A DNA stretch of 64,000 nt from Bacillus subtilis subsp. subtilis (GCA_021733645.1 JAHREJ010000006.1:1-64000), one strand, 5' to 3'; positions 26,513 through 38,871 are shown, counted from the stretch's first letter. The notes: generated by a model not told the origin, from the sequence alone. Program-made: numbers and translations.

Positions 26513-27619
26513 TCATGCCGCGGACGTCCATTGGGTTGCTTCGGTGGAAAATGGCGAAGTGGCAAACACCCGGCCCTCGAACAGGCGTCGGGCGGTGCGC
26601 ACCACGCTGGCCACGACCGGCGCGTTCTCCGAGCTGCGGCTCAAGCCCACATCCAGGGCACCGCTCGGATGTTCGAGGGTAATGCCCACGGGCAGGTCCA
26701 CACACCCGACGAAAGTGTTGGCCACGGTACCGGCCGTCGCCGCTGCGGTGGCAATGCCCACCCCGCCGGTGATCGCCAGTGCCGTATGGCAGTGGTGGGG
26801 CATGAAATAGCGCACCTGCAGGTGGCCGCCATGTTGCGGTGCCGACAGCAGCACCGGCTTGGGAATGACCTTGTCACCTGCCTCGGCGATGCCCATCCGG
26901 GCCCCGGCCTCGATCCGGATCGCCTCGATGCGCGCCATCAGCGCGTGGTTCGCATTCAGTTCGGCCGGCGTCTCGCCGCCCTGCACCCCCAGGTCGAGTG
27001 CGCGCATCATCACCATCGGCATCGCGCAGTCGATCAGGCTTACCGCAACGCCCTGCAGCTGATCCTGCGCGTTGCCGGTCGGCAGCAGCCGGCCGGTGCG
27101 CGCGCCGGCCGCATCCAGGAACGACAAGCGCACCGGTGCCGCGCTGCCCGGCGCACCGGCGATACGGGTGTCGCCGCGGTACACCACCTGCCCGCCCGGG
27201 GTCTCCACCGTGGCCAGGATGATCTTGCCGGTGTTGACGTTGTGGATGCGCACCTCGGTGCGCGGGTGGCGCGCGGCCACCAGGCCCTGCTCGATGGCAT
27301 AGGGCCCCACCGCAGCCAGCATGTTGCCGCAGTTCGGCGAGGTGTCCACCACGCGCTGCTCCACCTTGACCTGGGCGAACAGATAATCCACATCGGCATC
27401 CAGCCGGCTGGCGCGGTCGATGATCGCCACCTTGCTGGTCAGTGCGTTGCCGCCGCCGATACCGTCGATCTGCAGCGGATGGCCCGACCCCATCACCTCC
27501 AGCAGCAGGCGGTCGCGTCGGGCCGTATCGGCAGGCAGGTCCGTGGCGAGGAAGAACGGCCCCTTGGAGGTGCCGCCACGCATCAGGACGCAGGGAATGC
27601 TGGTGAGATCGTTGGACAT
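26513..27619 (-). CDS. PrpF-family isomerase, 4-oxalomesaconate tautomerase-like
   Basis: The product is 368 residues with the diaminopimelate-epimerase-like fold of the PrpF family. It opens with CVLMRGGTSKGPFF, has GIGGGNALTSKVAII, and carries the candidate catalytic Cys in SPNCGNMLA. Members move double bonds in unsaturated di- and tricarboxylates: PrpF handles 2-methylaconitate and GalD tautomerises 4-oxalomesaconate in gallate breakdown. It is the first gene of the operon with the ABC importer and porin, divergent from a LysR gene, as for many catabolic operons. No gallate or protocatechuate ring-cleavage genes are in the window. Its place between the two aconitases makes an aconitate-like substrate possible. 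Confidence 0.85.
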   Translation of the reverse strand: MSNDLTSIPCVLMRGGTSKGPFFLATDLPADTARRDRLLLEVMGSGHPLQIDGIGGGNALTSKVAIIDRASRLDADVDYLFAQVKVEQRVVDTSPNCGNMLAAVGPYAIEQGLVAARHPRTEVRIHNVNTGKIILATVETPGGQVVYRGDTRIAGAPGSAAPVRLSFLDAAGARTGRLLPTGNAQDQLQGVAVSLIDCAMPMVMMRALDLGVQGGETPAELNANHALMARIEAIRIEAGARMGIAEAGDKVIPKPVLLSAPQHGGHLQVRYFMPHHCHTALAITGGVGIATAAATAGTVANTFVGCVDLPVGITLEHPSGALDVGLSRSSENAPVVASVVRTARRLFEGRVFATSPFSTEATQWTSAA

Positions 27620-27641
27620 ACGTGTGCTAGATTGATGCGCC

Positions 27642-27672
27642 TATCAGATCAATGAACTTCTGTGATCCGATA
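27642..27672. promoter_or_regulatory. Long palindrome in the divergent LysR/PrpF-operon promoter
   Basis: The two arms TATCAGATCA and TGATCCGATA match as an inverted repeat at nine of ten positions, separated by 11 bases. They lie between the divergent starts at 27619 (-) and 27728 (+). LysR-type regulators bind such interrupted dyads next to their own promoter, so this is the likely operator for both directions. Confidence 0.75.
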
Positions 27673-27727
27673 CTGGCATGAGCACGATTGATCTGTGAAT
27701 TGCTCTTTTTTGGATGATTGATACCCC

Positions 27728-28630
27728 ATGAGCATCAATTGCGAAATCCTCGATCTGCGCGCCTTCCTGCTGGTGGCCGAGACCCGCAGCTTCCACCGCG
27801 CCGCTGAAGCGCTGCACGTTTCCCAGCCGGCACTGAGCCGGCGCATCCAGAAACTGGAACAGGCCGTGGGCGCGCCGCTGCTGGAGCGCACCACCCGCAG
27901 CGTGTCCACCACGGCGGTCGGCGAGAACCTCCTGCCGCTGGTGCGGCGCATGCTGGAAGAGTTCGACGGATCGCTGTTCTCGGTACGTGGGCAGGACGAC
28001 ACCCGCGGCGCCCAGGTCACCATTGCCTGTCTGCCCACGGCGGCGTTCTACTTCCTGCCCAGCGTGATGGCGCGCTTCCACGACGCCTTCCCGAACGTGC
28101 GCTTCCGCATCCTGGACATTCCCGCCACTGAAGGGCTGCTGGCGGTGGAGCGCGGCGAAGTGGAGTTCGGCATCAACTTCATGGGTGCCAACGACCCCAA
28201 CCTGGACTTCGACGTGCTGGCCGAAGACCCGTTCGTGCTTGCCTGCCGCCGCGACCATCCGCTGGCGAAGAAGAAGAAGGTGGAATGGGCCGACCTGGCC
28301 GGGCACCAGTTGATCACCGTGCACCGCACCAGTGGCAACCGCACCCTGCTCGATGGCGCACTGGCGCGCGAAAACCTGAAACTGAGCTGGCACTACGAGG
28401 TTACCCACCTGTCCACGTCGCTGGGCATGGTGGAAGCCGGCATCGGCGTGTCGGTGCTGCCGAAGATGGCCACCCCCGACGGCGAGCACCCCACCCTGGT
28501 CACCCGTCCAATCGGCAACCCGGTGGTTTCGCGCACCATCGGTATCGTGCGCCGCCGGGGCGCACTGCTTTCACCCAGCGCCGAGCGGTTCCTGCAGATG
28601 CTGATGAGCCAATGGCGCGGCAAGCCGTGA
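27728..28630 (+). CDS. LysR-family transcriptional regulator
   Basis: This 300-residue regulator has an N-terminal winged helix-turn-helix (FHRAAEALHVSQPALSRRIQ, residues 20-40 or so) and a C-terminal periplasmic-binding-like sensor domain from about residue 90. It is divergent from the five-gene tautomerase/transport operon, with a long palindrome in the shared promoter. By the usual LysR logic it should activate that operon when the operon's substrate or an intermediate is bound, and repress itself. The start at 27728 gives the standard N-terminus. Confidence 0.92.
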   Translation: MSINCEILDLRAFLLVAETRSFHRAAEALHVSQPALSRRIQKLEQAVGAPLLERTTRSVSTTAVGENLLPLVRRMLEEFDGSLFSVRGQDDTRGAQVTIACLPTAAFYFLPSVMARFHDAFPNVRFRILDIPATEGLLAVERGEVEFGINFMGANDPNLDFDVLAEDPFVLACRRDHPLAKKKKVEWADLAGHQLITVHRTSGNRTLLDGALARENLKLSWHYEVTHLSTSLGMVEAGIGVSVLPKMATPDGEHPTLVTRPIGNPVVSRTIGIVRRRGALLSPSAERFLQMLMSQWRGKP

Positions 28631-28803
28631 CATCGGCACTACACACGCCCGTGTAACCTTCCGTCCTGAGCCGGAGGGCTGGCGCGCCACTGCCGCTGTC
28701 GCATACTGGGACAGATCGGCGGGCGCACCGGGCCCGACGGCAGCCGCAAGCAGGCGCGTTCCGACGCAGCCGTTGCAAGCCATCAGCAAAGGAGCCATCT
28801 GCA

Positions 28804-31560
<2,757 letters not shown>

Positions 31561-31571
31561 GCACCGCCCCA

Positions 31572-31595
31572 CCCCGCCTGCCACCGCAGGCGGGG
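31572..31595 (+). terminator. GC-rich hairpin after acnA
   Basis: CCCCGCCTG, loop CCACCG and CAGGCGGGG make a perfect nine-pair stem 11 bases after the acnA stop. There is no T run after it. It may stop transcription weakly or protect the 3' end. It abuts the first SMAG element at 31597. Confidence 0.55.
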
Positions 31596-31596
31596 C

Positions 31597-31828
31597 GTAG
31601 TGCCGAGCCATGCTCGGCACAGGTAATCTCCAGCCATGCTCTGCCTCGGTAGTGCCGAGCCATGCTCGGCACCGTCAACTCAGCCTCGGTAGTGCCGAGC
31701 CATGCTCGGCACCGTCAACCTCAAGCCATGCGCAGCCTCGGTAGTGCCCAGCCCTGCTCGGCACCGTCAACCTCGAGCTCGGCGTCGATGCGTGTGTAGG
31801 CCATCTGCCGAGCATGGCTCGGCACTAC
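31597..31828 (+). repeat. Cluster of five SMAG palindromes between acnA and rpfB
   Basis: Four elements of the form GTAGTGCCGAGCCATGCTCG plus GCAC lie on the plus strand at 31597-31620, 31649-31672, 31689-31712 and 31741-31764 (the last degenerate). A fifth lies inverted at 31806-31828. The spacers share the pieces CGTCAAC and CAGCCTCG, so units of about 40 or 52 bases were duplicated along with the palindromes. This fills most of the 438-base gap before rpfB. No gene is present, although the rpfB frame stays open upstream into the cluster to 31702. Confidence 0.9.
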
Positions 31829-31998
31829 CCACCCCAGGCAGATCGACCCGGTCCGATGCACCGCACCGGGCCGCCACAACCGCCCTTCCTTCACGCCCCC
31901 TTCGCCTTTTCCATTCGGCCCGGTATGCTGCCGGAGCGCGAACTGAACGATACTCTCGGTCATCGCACACTTTCATCAACGATTCCTGGAGGGGGAAT

Positions 31999-33675
31999 AT
32001 GAGTCTGGAACGTCCCTGGCTGCAGAGCTATCCCACCGGCGTACCCGCCGAGATCGACGTCAACGAGTTCGCTTCGGTCTCTGCCGTATTCGATGCCTCG
32101 GTGGCCAAGTACCGCGACCGTCCCGCCTACTCCAGTTTTGGCAAACAGCTCACCTATGGTGAAACCGACGCCCTGGTCGAGCAGTTCGCGGCTTACCTGC
32201 TCGGCGAGCTGCAGCTGAAAAAGGGTGACCGCGTCGCCCTGATGATGCCCAACTGCCTGCAGTACCCGGTGGCCACCTTCGGCGTGCTCCGCGCCGGGCT
32301 CACCGTGGTCAACGTCAACCCGCTGTACACCGCGCGCGAGCTCAGGCACCAGCTGGTCGATTCCGGCGCGGCCGTGCTGGTGGTGGTCGACAACTTCGGC
32401 GACACCGTGCAGCAGGTCATCGCCGACACCCCGATCAAGCAGGTCATCACCACCGGCCTGGGCGACATGCTCGGTGCCAAGGGCCTGCTGGTGAACTTCG
32501 TACTGAAGTACATCAAAAAAATGGTGCCCAACTACAGCATCCGTGGCGCGGTGCGTTTCAACCAGGCACTCAAGCTGGGCAGCGGCCACACCCTGCCGAA
32601 GGTCGAAATCGACCACGAGGATGTCGCCTTCCTGCAGTACACCGGCGGCACCACCGGCGTGGCCAAGGGGGCCATGCTCACCAACCGCAACCTGATCGCC
32701 AACATGCAGCAGGCCTCGGCGTGGATCTCCGCCTCGGGGATCGAGCCGGGCAAGGAGTGGATCATCACCGCCCTGCCGCTGTATCACATCTTCGCGCTGA
32801 CCGCCAACGGGCTGGTTTTCATGAAGTTCGGCGGCTGCAACCACCTGATCACCAACCCGCGCGACATGAAGGGCTTCGTCAAGGAGCTCAAGGCGACCCG
32901 CTTCACCGCCATCACCGGTGTCAACACGCTGTTCAACGGCCTGCTCAACACGCCGGGCTTCGAGGAGATCGATTTCTCTTCGCTGAAGGTCACCCTGGGC
33001 GGCGGCATGGCCGTGCAGCGCGCGGTGGCCGAGCGCTGGAAGAAGGCTACCGGCGTCACCCTGGTCGAGGCCTACGGCCTGACCGAAACCTCCCCGGCGG
33101 CCTGCATCAACCCGCTCAACCTGGCCGAGTACAACGGCGCGATCGGCCTGCCGATTCCGTCCACCGACGCCTGCGTGAAGGATGACAACGGCAACACGCT
33201 GGCCCCGGGCGAAGTGGGCGAGCTGTGCATCAAGGGCCCGCAGGTGATGAAGGGCTATTGGCAGCGCCCGGAAGAAACCGCACAGGCGATCGATGCCGAC
33301 GGCTGGCTGCATACCGGCGACATGGCGCGCATGGACGAACAGGGCTTCTTCTACATCGTGGACCGCAAGAAGGACATGATCCTGGTGTCCGGCTTCAACG
33401 TGTACCCCAATGAAGTCGAAGACGTGATCGCGATGATGCCGGGCGTGCTCGAAGTGGCCGCGGTCGGCGTACCCGACGAGAAGTCCGGCGAGGTGGTCAA
33501 GGTGGTCATCGTCAAGAAGGACCCCAACCTGACCGCCGAGATGGTCAAGGAGCATGCCCGGGCCAACCTGACCGGCTACAAGCACCCCCGAATCGTGGAA
33601 TTCCGAAAGGAGCTGCCGAAGACCAACGTCGGCAAGATCCTGCGCCGCGAACTGCGTGATACGCCCGCCCCGTAA
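31999..33675 (+). CDS. rpfB: RpfB long-chain fatty acyl-CoA ligase
   Basis: This 558-residue AMP-forming acyl-CoA synthetase activates fatty acids with ATP and CoA. In xanthomonads RpfB also turns over the diffusible signal factor DSF and takes up free fatty acids released by RpfF. The ATP-binding loop is YTGGTTGVAKGA, followed by AYGLTETSPA, the hinge region DRKKDMILVSGFNVYP and the catalytic Lys in PKTNVGKILRRELR. The ATG at 31999 has GGAGGGGG ahead of it. The upstream extension runs into SMAG repeats and is not coding. A strong terminator follows, so it is separate from rpfF 159 bases downstream. Confidence 0.94.
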   Translation: MSLERPWLQSYPTGVPAEIDVNEFASVSAVFDASVAKYRDRPAYSSFGKQLTYGETDALVEQFAAYLLGELQLKKGDRVALMMPNCLQYPVATFGVLRAGLTVVNVNPLYTARELRHQLVDSGAAVLVVVDNFGDTVQQVIADTPIKQVITTGLGDMLGAKGLLVNFVLKYIKKMVPNYSIRGAVRFNQALKLGSGHTLPKVEIDHEDVAFLQYTGGTTGVAKGAMLTNRNLIANMQQASAWISASGIEPGKEWIITALPLYHIFALTANGLVFMKFGGCNHLITNPRDMKGFVKELKATRFTAITGVNTLFNGLLNTPGFEEIDFSSLKVTLGGGMAVQRAVAERWKKATGVTLVEAYGLTETSPAACINPLNLAEYNGAIGLPIPSTDACVKDDNGNTLAPGEVGELCIKGPQVMKGYWQRPEETAQAIDADGWLHTGDMARMDEQGFFYIVDRKKDMILVSGFNVYPNEVEDVIAMMPGVLEVAAVGVPDEKSGEVVKVVIVKKDPNLTAEMVKEHARANLTGYKHPRIVEFRKELPKTNVGKILRRELRDTPAP

Positions 33676-33703
33676 GGGCGCAACCGCTTCAGGGTGACCC
33701 AGG

Positions 33704-33731
33704 GCCCCAGCCGGCAACGGCTGGGGCTTTT
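33704..33731 (+). terminator. Rho-independent terminator after rpfB
   Basis: GCCCCAGCC, loop GGCAAC and GGCTGGGGC form a perfect nine-pair stem followed by TTTT. It lies 29 bases after the rpfB stop and about 100 bases before rpfF, so rpfF probably has its own promoter in the stretch after it. Confidence 0.85.
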
Positions 33732-33833
33732 GCATTGTGGCGTTGGTGGGCGGTGTAGGATCGCGGCGTGTGGACCCGTCAGGCCTGCCGCCCACCGTCC
33801 TCTCTCCAGGCCAACTTTGCCGAGGAAATCACC

Positions 33834-34703
33834 ATGCAATCCATCGAAAAAATCCCCTTCAACAGCGGCTACTCCACCATCCGCACCGCGTCCACCGGCG
33901 GCAACGCGGCCCATTGGCTGTTCATGCACGCCGACGCCGCCACCGGCATCCGCCCCTGCTGCCGCAAGGACATGCTCGACGAAATGTGGGGCTTCATGAG
34001 CCACATCACGCTGCCGCCGGCCGACCGCAACAGCGGCAGGCTGCGTCACTTCGTGCTCGCCTCCGATGCCACTGCCTACAACCTGGGCGGTGACCTGGCG
34101 CTGTTCGCGCACCTGATCCGGGAAGGCAACCGCGACCGCCTGCTGGCCTATGCACAGCGTTGCGTGGAAGGCGTGCACCACCTGCACACCGGGTTCGGCG
34201 GCGATGTCCGCTCCATCGCGGTGATCCAGGGCGACGCATTGGGCGGCGGCCTGGAAATGGCGCTGGCCTGCCACACCATCATCGCCGAGGAAGGCTGCGG
34301 GATGGGCCTGCCGGAAGTGCTGTTCGGCCTGTTCCCGGGGATGGGCGCCTACTCGTTCCTGTGCCGCCGCGTGGCGCCGCAGGTCGCCGAGAAGATCATC
34401 CTTGAAGGTCGCGTCTACACCTCCGAGGAGATGTTCGCGATGGGCGTGGTCGACGTGCTGGTGCCCAAGGGCCAGGGGATCAAGGCGGCCGAGGATCTGA
34501 TCCGCCAGCAACAACGGACCCCGCGCACCTACCTGGCCATGAATGCCGCACGCAACCTGGCCCAGGCCGTTGGCTACGACGAGTTGCTGGAGATCACCAA
34601 GATCTGGGTGGACTCGGCGCTGGCCCTGGAAGACAAGTCGCTGCGCACCATGGATCGACTGATCAAAGCGCAGACCCGTCGTGCCCATTTCGATGCAGCC
34701 TGA
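33834..34703 (+). CDS. rpfF: RpfF, DSF synthase (enoyl-CoA hydratase fold)
   Basis: RpfF makes the diffusible signal factor (cis-2-unsaturated fatty acids such as cis-11-methyl-2-dodecenoic acid) from acyl-ACP by combined dehydratase and thioesterase action. The product is 289 residues, exactly the Xanthomonas length when started at the ATG at 33834 (GAGGA ribosome-binding site). The catalytic pair E141 (GGGLEMALA) and E161 (LPEVLFGLFPG) is at the same numbered positions as in Xanthomonas RpfF. It lies convergent to the rpfG-rpfC operon, whose RpfC N-terminal part is known to restrain RpfF by direct binding. A terminator closes the gene. Confidence 0.96.
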   Translation: MQSIEKIPFNSGYSTIRTASTGGNAAHWLFMHADAATGIRPCCRKDMLDEMWGFMSHITLPPADRNSGRLRHFVLASDATAYNLGGDLALFAHLIREGNRDRLLAYAQRCVEGVHHLHTGFGGDVRSIAVIQGDALGGGLEMALACHTIIAEEGCGMGLPEVLFGLFPGMGAYSFLCRRVAPQVAEKIILEGRVYTSEEMFAMGVVDVLVPKGQGIKAAEDLIRQQQRTPRTYLAMNAARNLAQAVGYDELLEITKIWVDSALALEDKSLRTMDRLIKAQTRRAHFDAA

Positions 34704-34732
34704 CGGTGCCAGCGCGACGCGGCCACGGTGAA

Positions 34733-34758
34733 AGCCCGGTCAACGCCGGGCTTTTTTT
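34733..34758 (+). terminator. Terminator between rpfF and rpfC
   Basis: AGCCCGG, loop TCAACG and CCGGGCT are followed by a run of T to 34758. It sits 29 bases past the rpfF stop and 27 bases before the end of the convergent rpfC, so it ends rpfF transcripts before they run antisense into rpfC. Confidence 0.9.
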
Positions 34759-34784
34759 CATGCGCCGTGGACCACCTGGCCGGG

Positions 34785-37730
34785 TCAGCCGATGTCGATG
34801 CCGCCATCATCGGCTGACGTGCGCCGCGAGCGCTGCTCAAGGGCCTGGCGGCCCTCGTTGAGGGCCGTGCGGACCAGCGCCACGCGCTCGCTCCACTCGT
34901 TCTTGAGCTGCCAGTCGGCCATGTGCATCAGTTCGCCGGCGCGGTAAGCCACCCGCGCCAGCCCCAGGTTGCTGGCCACGCCCTTGATGGCATGCGCCTG
35001 CTCGCGCAACTGCACCCAGTCGCTGCGCTCGCCGGCCTTGATGGCCGCGGCAATGCATTGGGTGGCATCGGCCAGGCACTGCCGGATGAATTCTTTCTCG
35101 AACCCTTCGCCCATGCCCAGCGAGGCCAGCTCGTCGAGCACCGCATTGTCGAGCGCACCGGCCGCGGCAGGAGTGGGCTGCAATACCGGCGCACGGGTCT
35201 TGAGACCCTCGTTGGCGGCGATGTCGGCCAGCGTGTCAAGCAGCCGCACCGGCACCACCGGCTTGCCGAAGAACGTGTGGGCGCCGGCCTGGGTGCATTG
35301 CTGGATCGCCTCGGGGGTAACGTCGGCACTGAGCACCAATACCGGCGTGCGCGGCCCGCCGCCGGCCTGCAGCACGCGCAGTTCCTTGAGCATGGCCAGT
35401 CCGCTCATGCCCGGCATGTGCAGGTCGACGATAGCCACGTCGTAGTCGCTCTCGGCCATCGCATCCAGCACCGCTTCTCCGCCGTTGACGCAGACCACCT
35501 TGTGCCCGGCCTTCTGCAACAGACGCTGCAGCACCAGGCGATTGGCCTGGTGATCGTCGGCCACCAGCACCTTCATGCTGCGCACCCGTGCGCGATGGCG
35601 CAGGAACGGATCGGCAAAGGCAATCACGTTGCCCACCCCGCCGTGCAGCCCCTCGCCGGCAACTGCCGCGGTGAAGCTGCCCTGCACCACCGGCGACAGC
35701 GCGAATGGCAACTCGAACCAGAAGCAACTGCCCTGCGGCGGGTTGTCGGAGAAGCCGATCCGGCCGCCCATCGCCTCCACCAGGCCCCGCGCGATGGACG
35801 TTCCCAGGCCGCTACCCTCATGCCGGCGACCCAGGCTTGCATCGGCCTGTTCGAAGGCCTGGAACAGCCGGAGCTGCATTTCCGGGCTGACGCCGATTCC
35901 GGTATCGAAGATGTCAAAGCGCAATCGCACCTGGCCTTGACCGTCATCGCCGAGCATCGACACGCGGATTTCGACCTTCCCATACTCGGTGAACTTGACG
36001 GCATTGCCGGCCAGGTTCAGCAGGATCTGGCGCAGATGGCCAAGGTCGCCGCGCAGCTGCGCCGGTACGCCATCACCGATCTTGACCTGGTAATCCAGCC
36101 CTTTGAGTCGTGCCTGCGGCAGCAGGATCAGGCCCAGGGACTGAACCACTTCGTCCAGCGCGAAGTCTTCGGCCACCACACGCAGCTTGCCGGCCTCGAT
36201 GGCCGAGATGTCCAGCACCTCTTCCACCAGCGCGAGCAGGCTGCGCGATGACGCCTGGATGGTGTTGACGCACTCACGCTGCTCATCATCGAGCTGGGTG
36301 GTGGCAAGCACTTCGGTCATGCCCGACAGGCCGTTGAGTGGCGTGCGGAACTCGTGGCTCATGTTGGCCAGGAAGCGACTCTTGGCCTCGCTTGCCCGGC
36401 GCGCCTCGTCCATGGCGTGGGTCAACTGGCGCAGCAGGCTGGCAAAATACAACGGCACCGCCGCCAGGCCCAGCCACAGGCCGAAGCCCAGCCGGCCATT
36501 GGCCTGCCAATACGGCGTGGCCAGCAGGGTGACGCCGAAGCTGACCAGCGCCATCGCGACGGCGGCATACAGATACTTGTTGCCATACCGCATGCCATTG
36601 CCCACGGTGACCCACATCACCACGATGTAGACCCACGCCAACGGCTCGCCCATCTGCACCATGCCAGCGGCGATCAGCCCGTAATCGGCCAGCATGCCCG
36701 CCACGCGCCGCGGGTCCGACCGTGCCGGACGCGCCAGCAGCCAGACAAACAGCATGAAAGACAGGCACAGGCCGGTCAGTACGATGGTCAGCACCACCTG
36801 GTACTGGTGCACCGGCAGGTCGCTGCGCACGCTCGGCATCAACACATAGCCCAGGATCAGCACAATCAGGACGATGCGTACGATCGCCTGTGCGTGTTCG
36901 CTGTCCGGGCGTTTGGTGAGGCGGTCGCGAAGCACCAGCAGCCAGCGCCGCAGCCCCTTGGCACGCTCCTGCGGCATGCCGGCGCCGTGGGTCATCCGGC
37001 CCTGGCTGGCTGCCACGAAATACAACGGAATCACCGCCAATCCCAGCAGCAGGCCCCAGGCCAGGAACCGGTGCCCGTGCCAATACGGCGACAGCGACAG
37101 CGCGGCCAGGAAGGACAGGCAGCCCAGCGCCGTGGCGGCCTGCGCATAACTGGTGCCGTAGCGCATGCCATTGCCGATGGTGACCCACAGCAGCACCACG
37201 TACAGCGGCGCGGCGGGCTCGCCCTGGGCCACCATGATCGTGCCGATGGCGGCGTAGTCGACCCCCATGCCCACGATGCGGCGGGCATGCGACAGCCCCG
37301 GCGCGGCCAGGATCGCGCCCATCAGCACGGCCGACACCAGCAGCTCCACCGCCAGGGTCATCCAGGTAAGCGGCAGGATCCGCGCCCCGCCACTCCACCC
37401 CCGCCAGGCCAGGTAGCCGATGAACAGCGTGGTGATCGCGATCCGCACCAGGTTCTGCACATGCTCGCTGTCCGGCCGGCCCGACAGCCGTGCCCTGAGC
37501 GAGGCCAGCAGGCCGCTGTGGCCGGCCGCCGGCACACTGCGCCCGCTGGACAGCAGTTGGCGCAGGTGCACCGCGACAAACACCGCCACGAACCCGCCCA
37601 GCCACCATTGACCCGGCGCAAGCACCGACAGCGCCACCAACGAAACCAACGCCACGACCGCCAGGCGCAGCAGTGCCGCGCCCCGGCCCGCTGCGAGCCG
37701 CTGCTTCAACGACGGAGGCAAGCCAGACAT
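34785..37730 (-). CDS. rpfC: RpfC hybrid sensor histidine kinase with doubled membrane sensor
   Basis: RpfC senses DSF and phosphorylates RpfG. The 981-residue chain has two N-terminal hydrophobic helices, then two copies of one membrane module, residues about 78-248 and 267-438. Each starts RPDSEH, contains WVT[IV]GNGMRYG and ends in IPLYF/VPLYF before the coiled linker. The kinase follows: phospho-acceptor H459 in [12 protein letters not shown]-box [11 protein letters not shown] and [17 protein letters not shown] receiver with D769 ([10 protein letters not shown]) and an HPt domain with H913 ([12 protein letters not shown]) complete the relay. Doubled sensors mark the long RpfC variant of S. 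maltophilia rpf-1 strains. The start at 37730 lies one base after the rpfG stop, so the two are coupled. Confidence 0.94.
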   Translation of the reverse strand: MSGLPPSLKQRLAAGRGAALLRLAVVALVSLVALSVLAPGQWWLGGFVAVFVAVHLRQLLSSGRSVPAAGHSGLLASLRARLSGRPDSEHVQNLVRIAITTLFIGYLAWRGWSGGARILPLTWMTLAVELLVSAVLMGAILAAPGLSHARRIVGMGVDYAAIGTIMVAQGEPAAPLYVVLLWVTIGNGMRYGTSYAQAATALGCLSFLAALSLSPYWHGHRFLAWGLLLGLAVIPLYFVAASQGRMTHGAGMPQERAKGLRRWLLVLRDRLTKRPDSEHAQAIVRIVLIVLILGYVLMPSVRSDLPVHQYQVVLTIVLTGLCLSFMLFVWLLARPARSDPRRVAGMLADYGLIAAGMVQMGEPLAWVYIVVMWVTVGNGMRYGNKYLYAAVAMALVSFGVTLLATPYWQANGRLGFGLWLGLAAVPLYFASLLRQLTHAMDEARRASEAKSRFLANMSHEFRTPLNGLSGMTEVLATTQLDDEQRECVNTIQASSRSLLALVEEVLDISAIEAGKLRVVAEDFALDEVVQSLGLILLPQARLKGLDYQVKIGDGVPAQLRGDLGHLRQILLNLAGNAVKFTEYGKVEIRVSMLGDDGQGQVRLRFDIFDTGIGVSPEMQLRLFQAFEQADASLGRRHEGSGLGTSIARGLVEAMGGRIGFSDNPPQGSCFWFELPFALSPVVQGSFTAAVAGEGLHGGVGNVIAFADPFLRHRARVRSMKVLVADDHQANRLVLQRLLQKAGHKVVCVNGGEAVLDAMAESDYDVAIVDLHMPGMSGLAMLKELRVLQAGGGPRTPVLVLSADVTPEAIQQCTQAGAHTFFGKPVVPVRLLDTLADIAANEGLKTRAPVLQPTPAAAGALDNAVLDELASLGMGEGFEKEFIRQCLADATQCIAAAIKAGERSDWVQLREQAHAIKGVASNLGLARVAYRAGELMHMADWQLKNEWSERVALVRTALNEGRQALEQRSRRTSADDGGIDIG

Positions 37731-37731
37731 C

Positions 37732-38871
37732 TCACATTCCCGGTCGGGTCGAGGCCGTGGAGTGCTGGGCGCAGATCTCCTCCAGCTGCCCACGGCCTTT
37801 CATCAATGCATCCACGCAGCGCGGGTCGAACAGCCGGCCGCGCTGGGCGTACAGGTACGCCAGGGTGGCGTCCATCGTCCACGCTTCCTTGTACGGGCGC
37901 GGCGAAATCAGCGCATCGAACACGTCGGCCACCGCCACGATGCGCGCTTCCAGCGGGATCGCATCGCCGATCAGGCCATCGGGGTAGCCGCTGCCGTCGT
38001 AGCGCTCATGATGGCGCAGCGCGATCAGCGCCCCCACCTGGATGAAGCGGTTCTGGCTGCCACTGAGCAGTTCGTAGCCGATCCGCGGATGCCGGCGCAT
38101 GATCGCCAGCTCCTCTTCGTTGAGCTTGCCCGGCTTGAGCAGCACCGCATCGGGGATGGCGATCTTGCCCATGTCGTGCAGCGGTGCGGCCATCTCGATC
38201 AGCTTGCATTCGTCTTCCGGCAGGCCAAGCTGCTCGGCGATCAGCCCGGCCACGTGCGCCATGCGTTCGAGGTAGGCACTGGTGCCGGCGTCGCGGAACT
38301 CGATGGCCCGGGCCAGCCGCGACAAGGTCTCGCGTTCGCGCTCTTCCACTTCGTGCATGCTGGCCAGCAGCCGCTGCTCCAGCGACAGCGCGCGCTGCTT
38401 GACGTTCTCCGACTGCTGGCGCAACTGCAGCAGGTTGTAGCAGCGGGCGCGCAGTTCGCGTGGGCGGATCGGCTTGACCAGGAAATCGATCACGCCGGCT
38501 TCCAGCGCAGCCTGGCGGATCGGCTCATCGCCCACCACGGTGATCAGGATCACCGGGATGTCGCGGTGCTTGGGCAGGCGGCGGAAACGGCGGGCGAACT
38601 CCAGCCCGTCCATCTCCGGCATGCGGTAATCGAGCAACAGCAGGTCCACCGGGCTGGACTCGCACCAGGCCAGCGCGGTGAGCGGGTCGCCGAAGTCGTG
38701 CACGCTCAGTTCCGGCGCGATGTCCTCGATGACATGACGCAGCATGGTGCGCGCGGACGTCTGGTCGTCAACGATGACAATATTCAAGGCTGCTTCCGCC
38801 GTCTTCCTGGACCACACTGGAACATGCTGCGGAAAGGATACTCCGCCACTCTGCACACTGGCACCTTGCAT
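37732..38871 (-). CDS. rpfG: RpfG response regulator, HD-GYP cyclic di-GMP phosphodiesterase
   Basis: RpfG couples the DSF signal to cyclic di-GMP breakdown. The 379 residues begin at an ATG at 38871 preceded by GGGAGG. A receiver domain with phospho-acceptor D81 (LLLLDYRMPEMDG) is followed by an HD-GYP domain from about residue 175, with the HD pair at 232-233 (LHDMGKIAIPD), HHER at 287-290 and the full GYP motif in YDGSGYPDG. All catalytic residues needed to hydrolyse cyclic di-GMP to GMP are present. It is the first gene of the rpfG-rpfC operon, and no rpfH lies between them. Confidence 0.95.
   Translation of the reverse strand: MQGASVQSGGVSFPQHVPVWSRKTAEAALNIVIVDDQTSARTMLRHVIEDIAPELSVHDFGDPLTALAWCESSPVDLLLLDYRMPEMDGLEFARRFRRLPKHRDIPVILITVVGDEPIRQAALEAGVIDFLVKPIRPRELRARCYNLLQLRQQSENVKQRALSLEQRLLASMHEVEERERETLSRLARAIEFRDAGTSAYLERMAHVAGLIAEQLGLPEDECKLIEMAAPLHDMGKIAIPDAVLLKPGKLNEEELAIMRRHPRIGYELLSGSQNRFIQVGALIALRHHERYDGSGYPDGLIGDAIPLEARIVAVADVFDALISPRPYKEAWTMDATLAYLYAQRGRLFDPRCVDALMKGRGQLEEICAQHSTASTRPGM

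Noticed and set aside
26513..27619. Gallate degradation operon around the tautomerase-like gene
   Set aside because: No ring-cleavage dioxygenase, hydratase or aldolase of that pathway is in the window, so only the enzyme family is claimed.
31597..31828. CRISPR array in the acnA-rpfB gap
   Set aside because: Repeats are short palindromes with GTAG ends, in both orientations, with related rather than unique spacers, and no cas genes are present. They fit SMAG elements.
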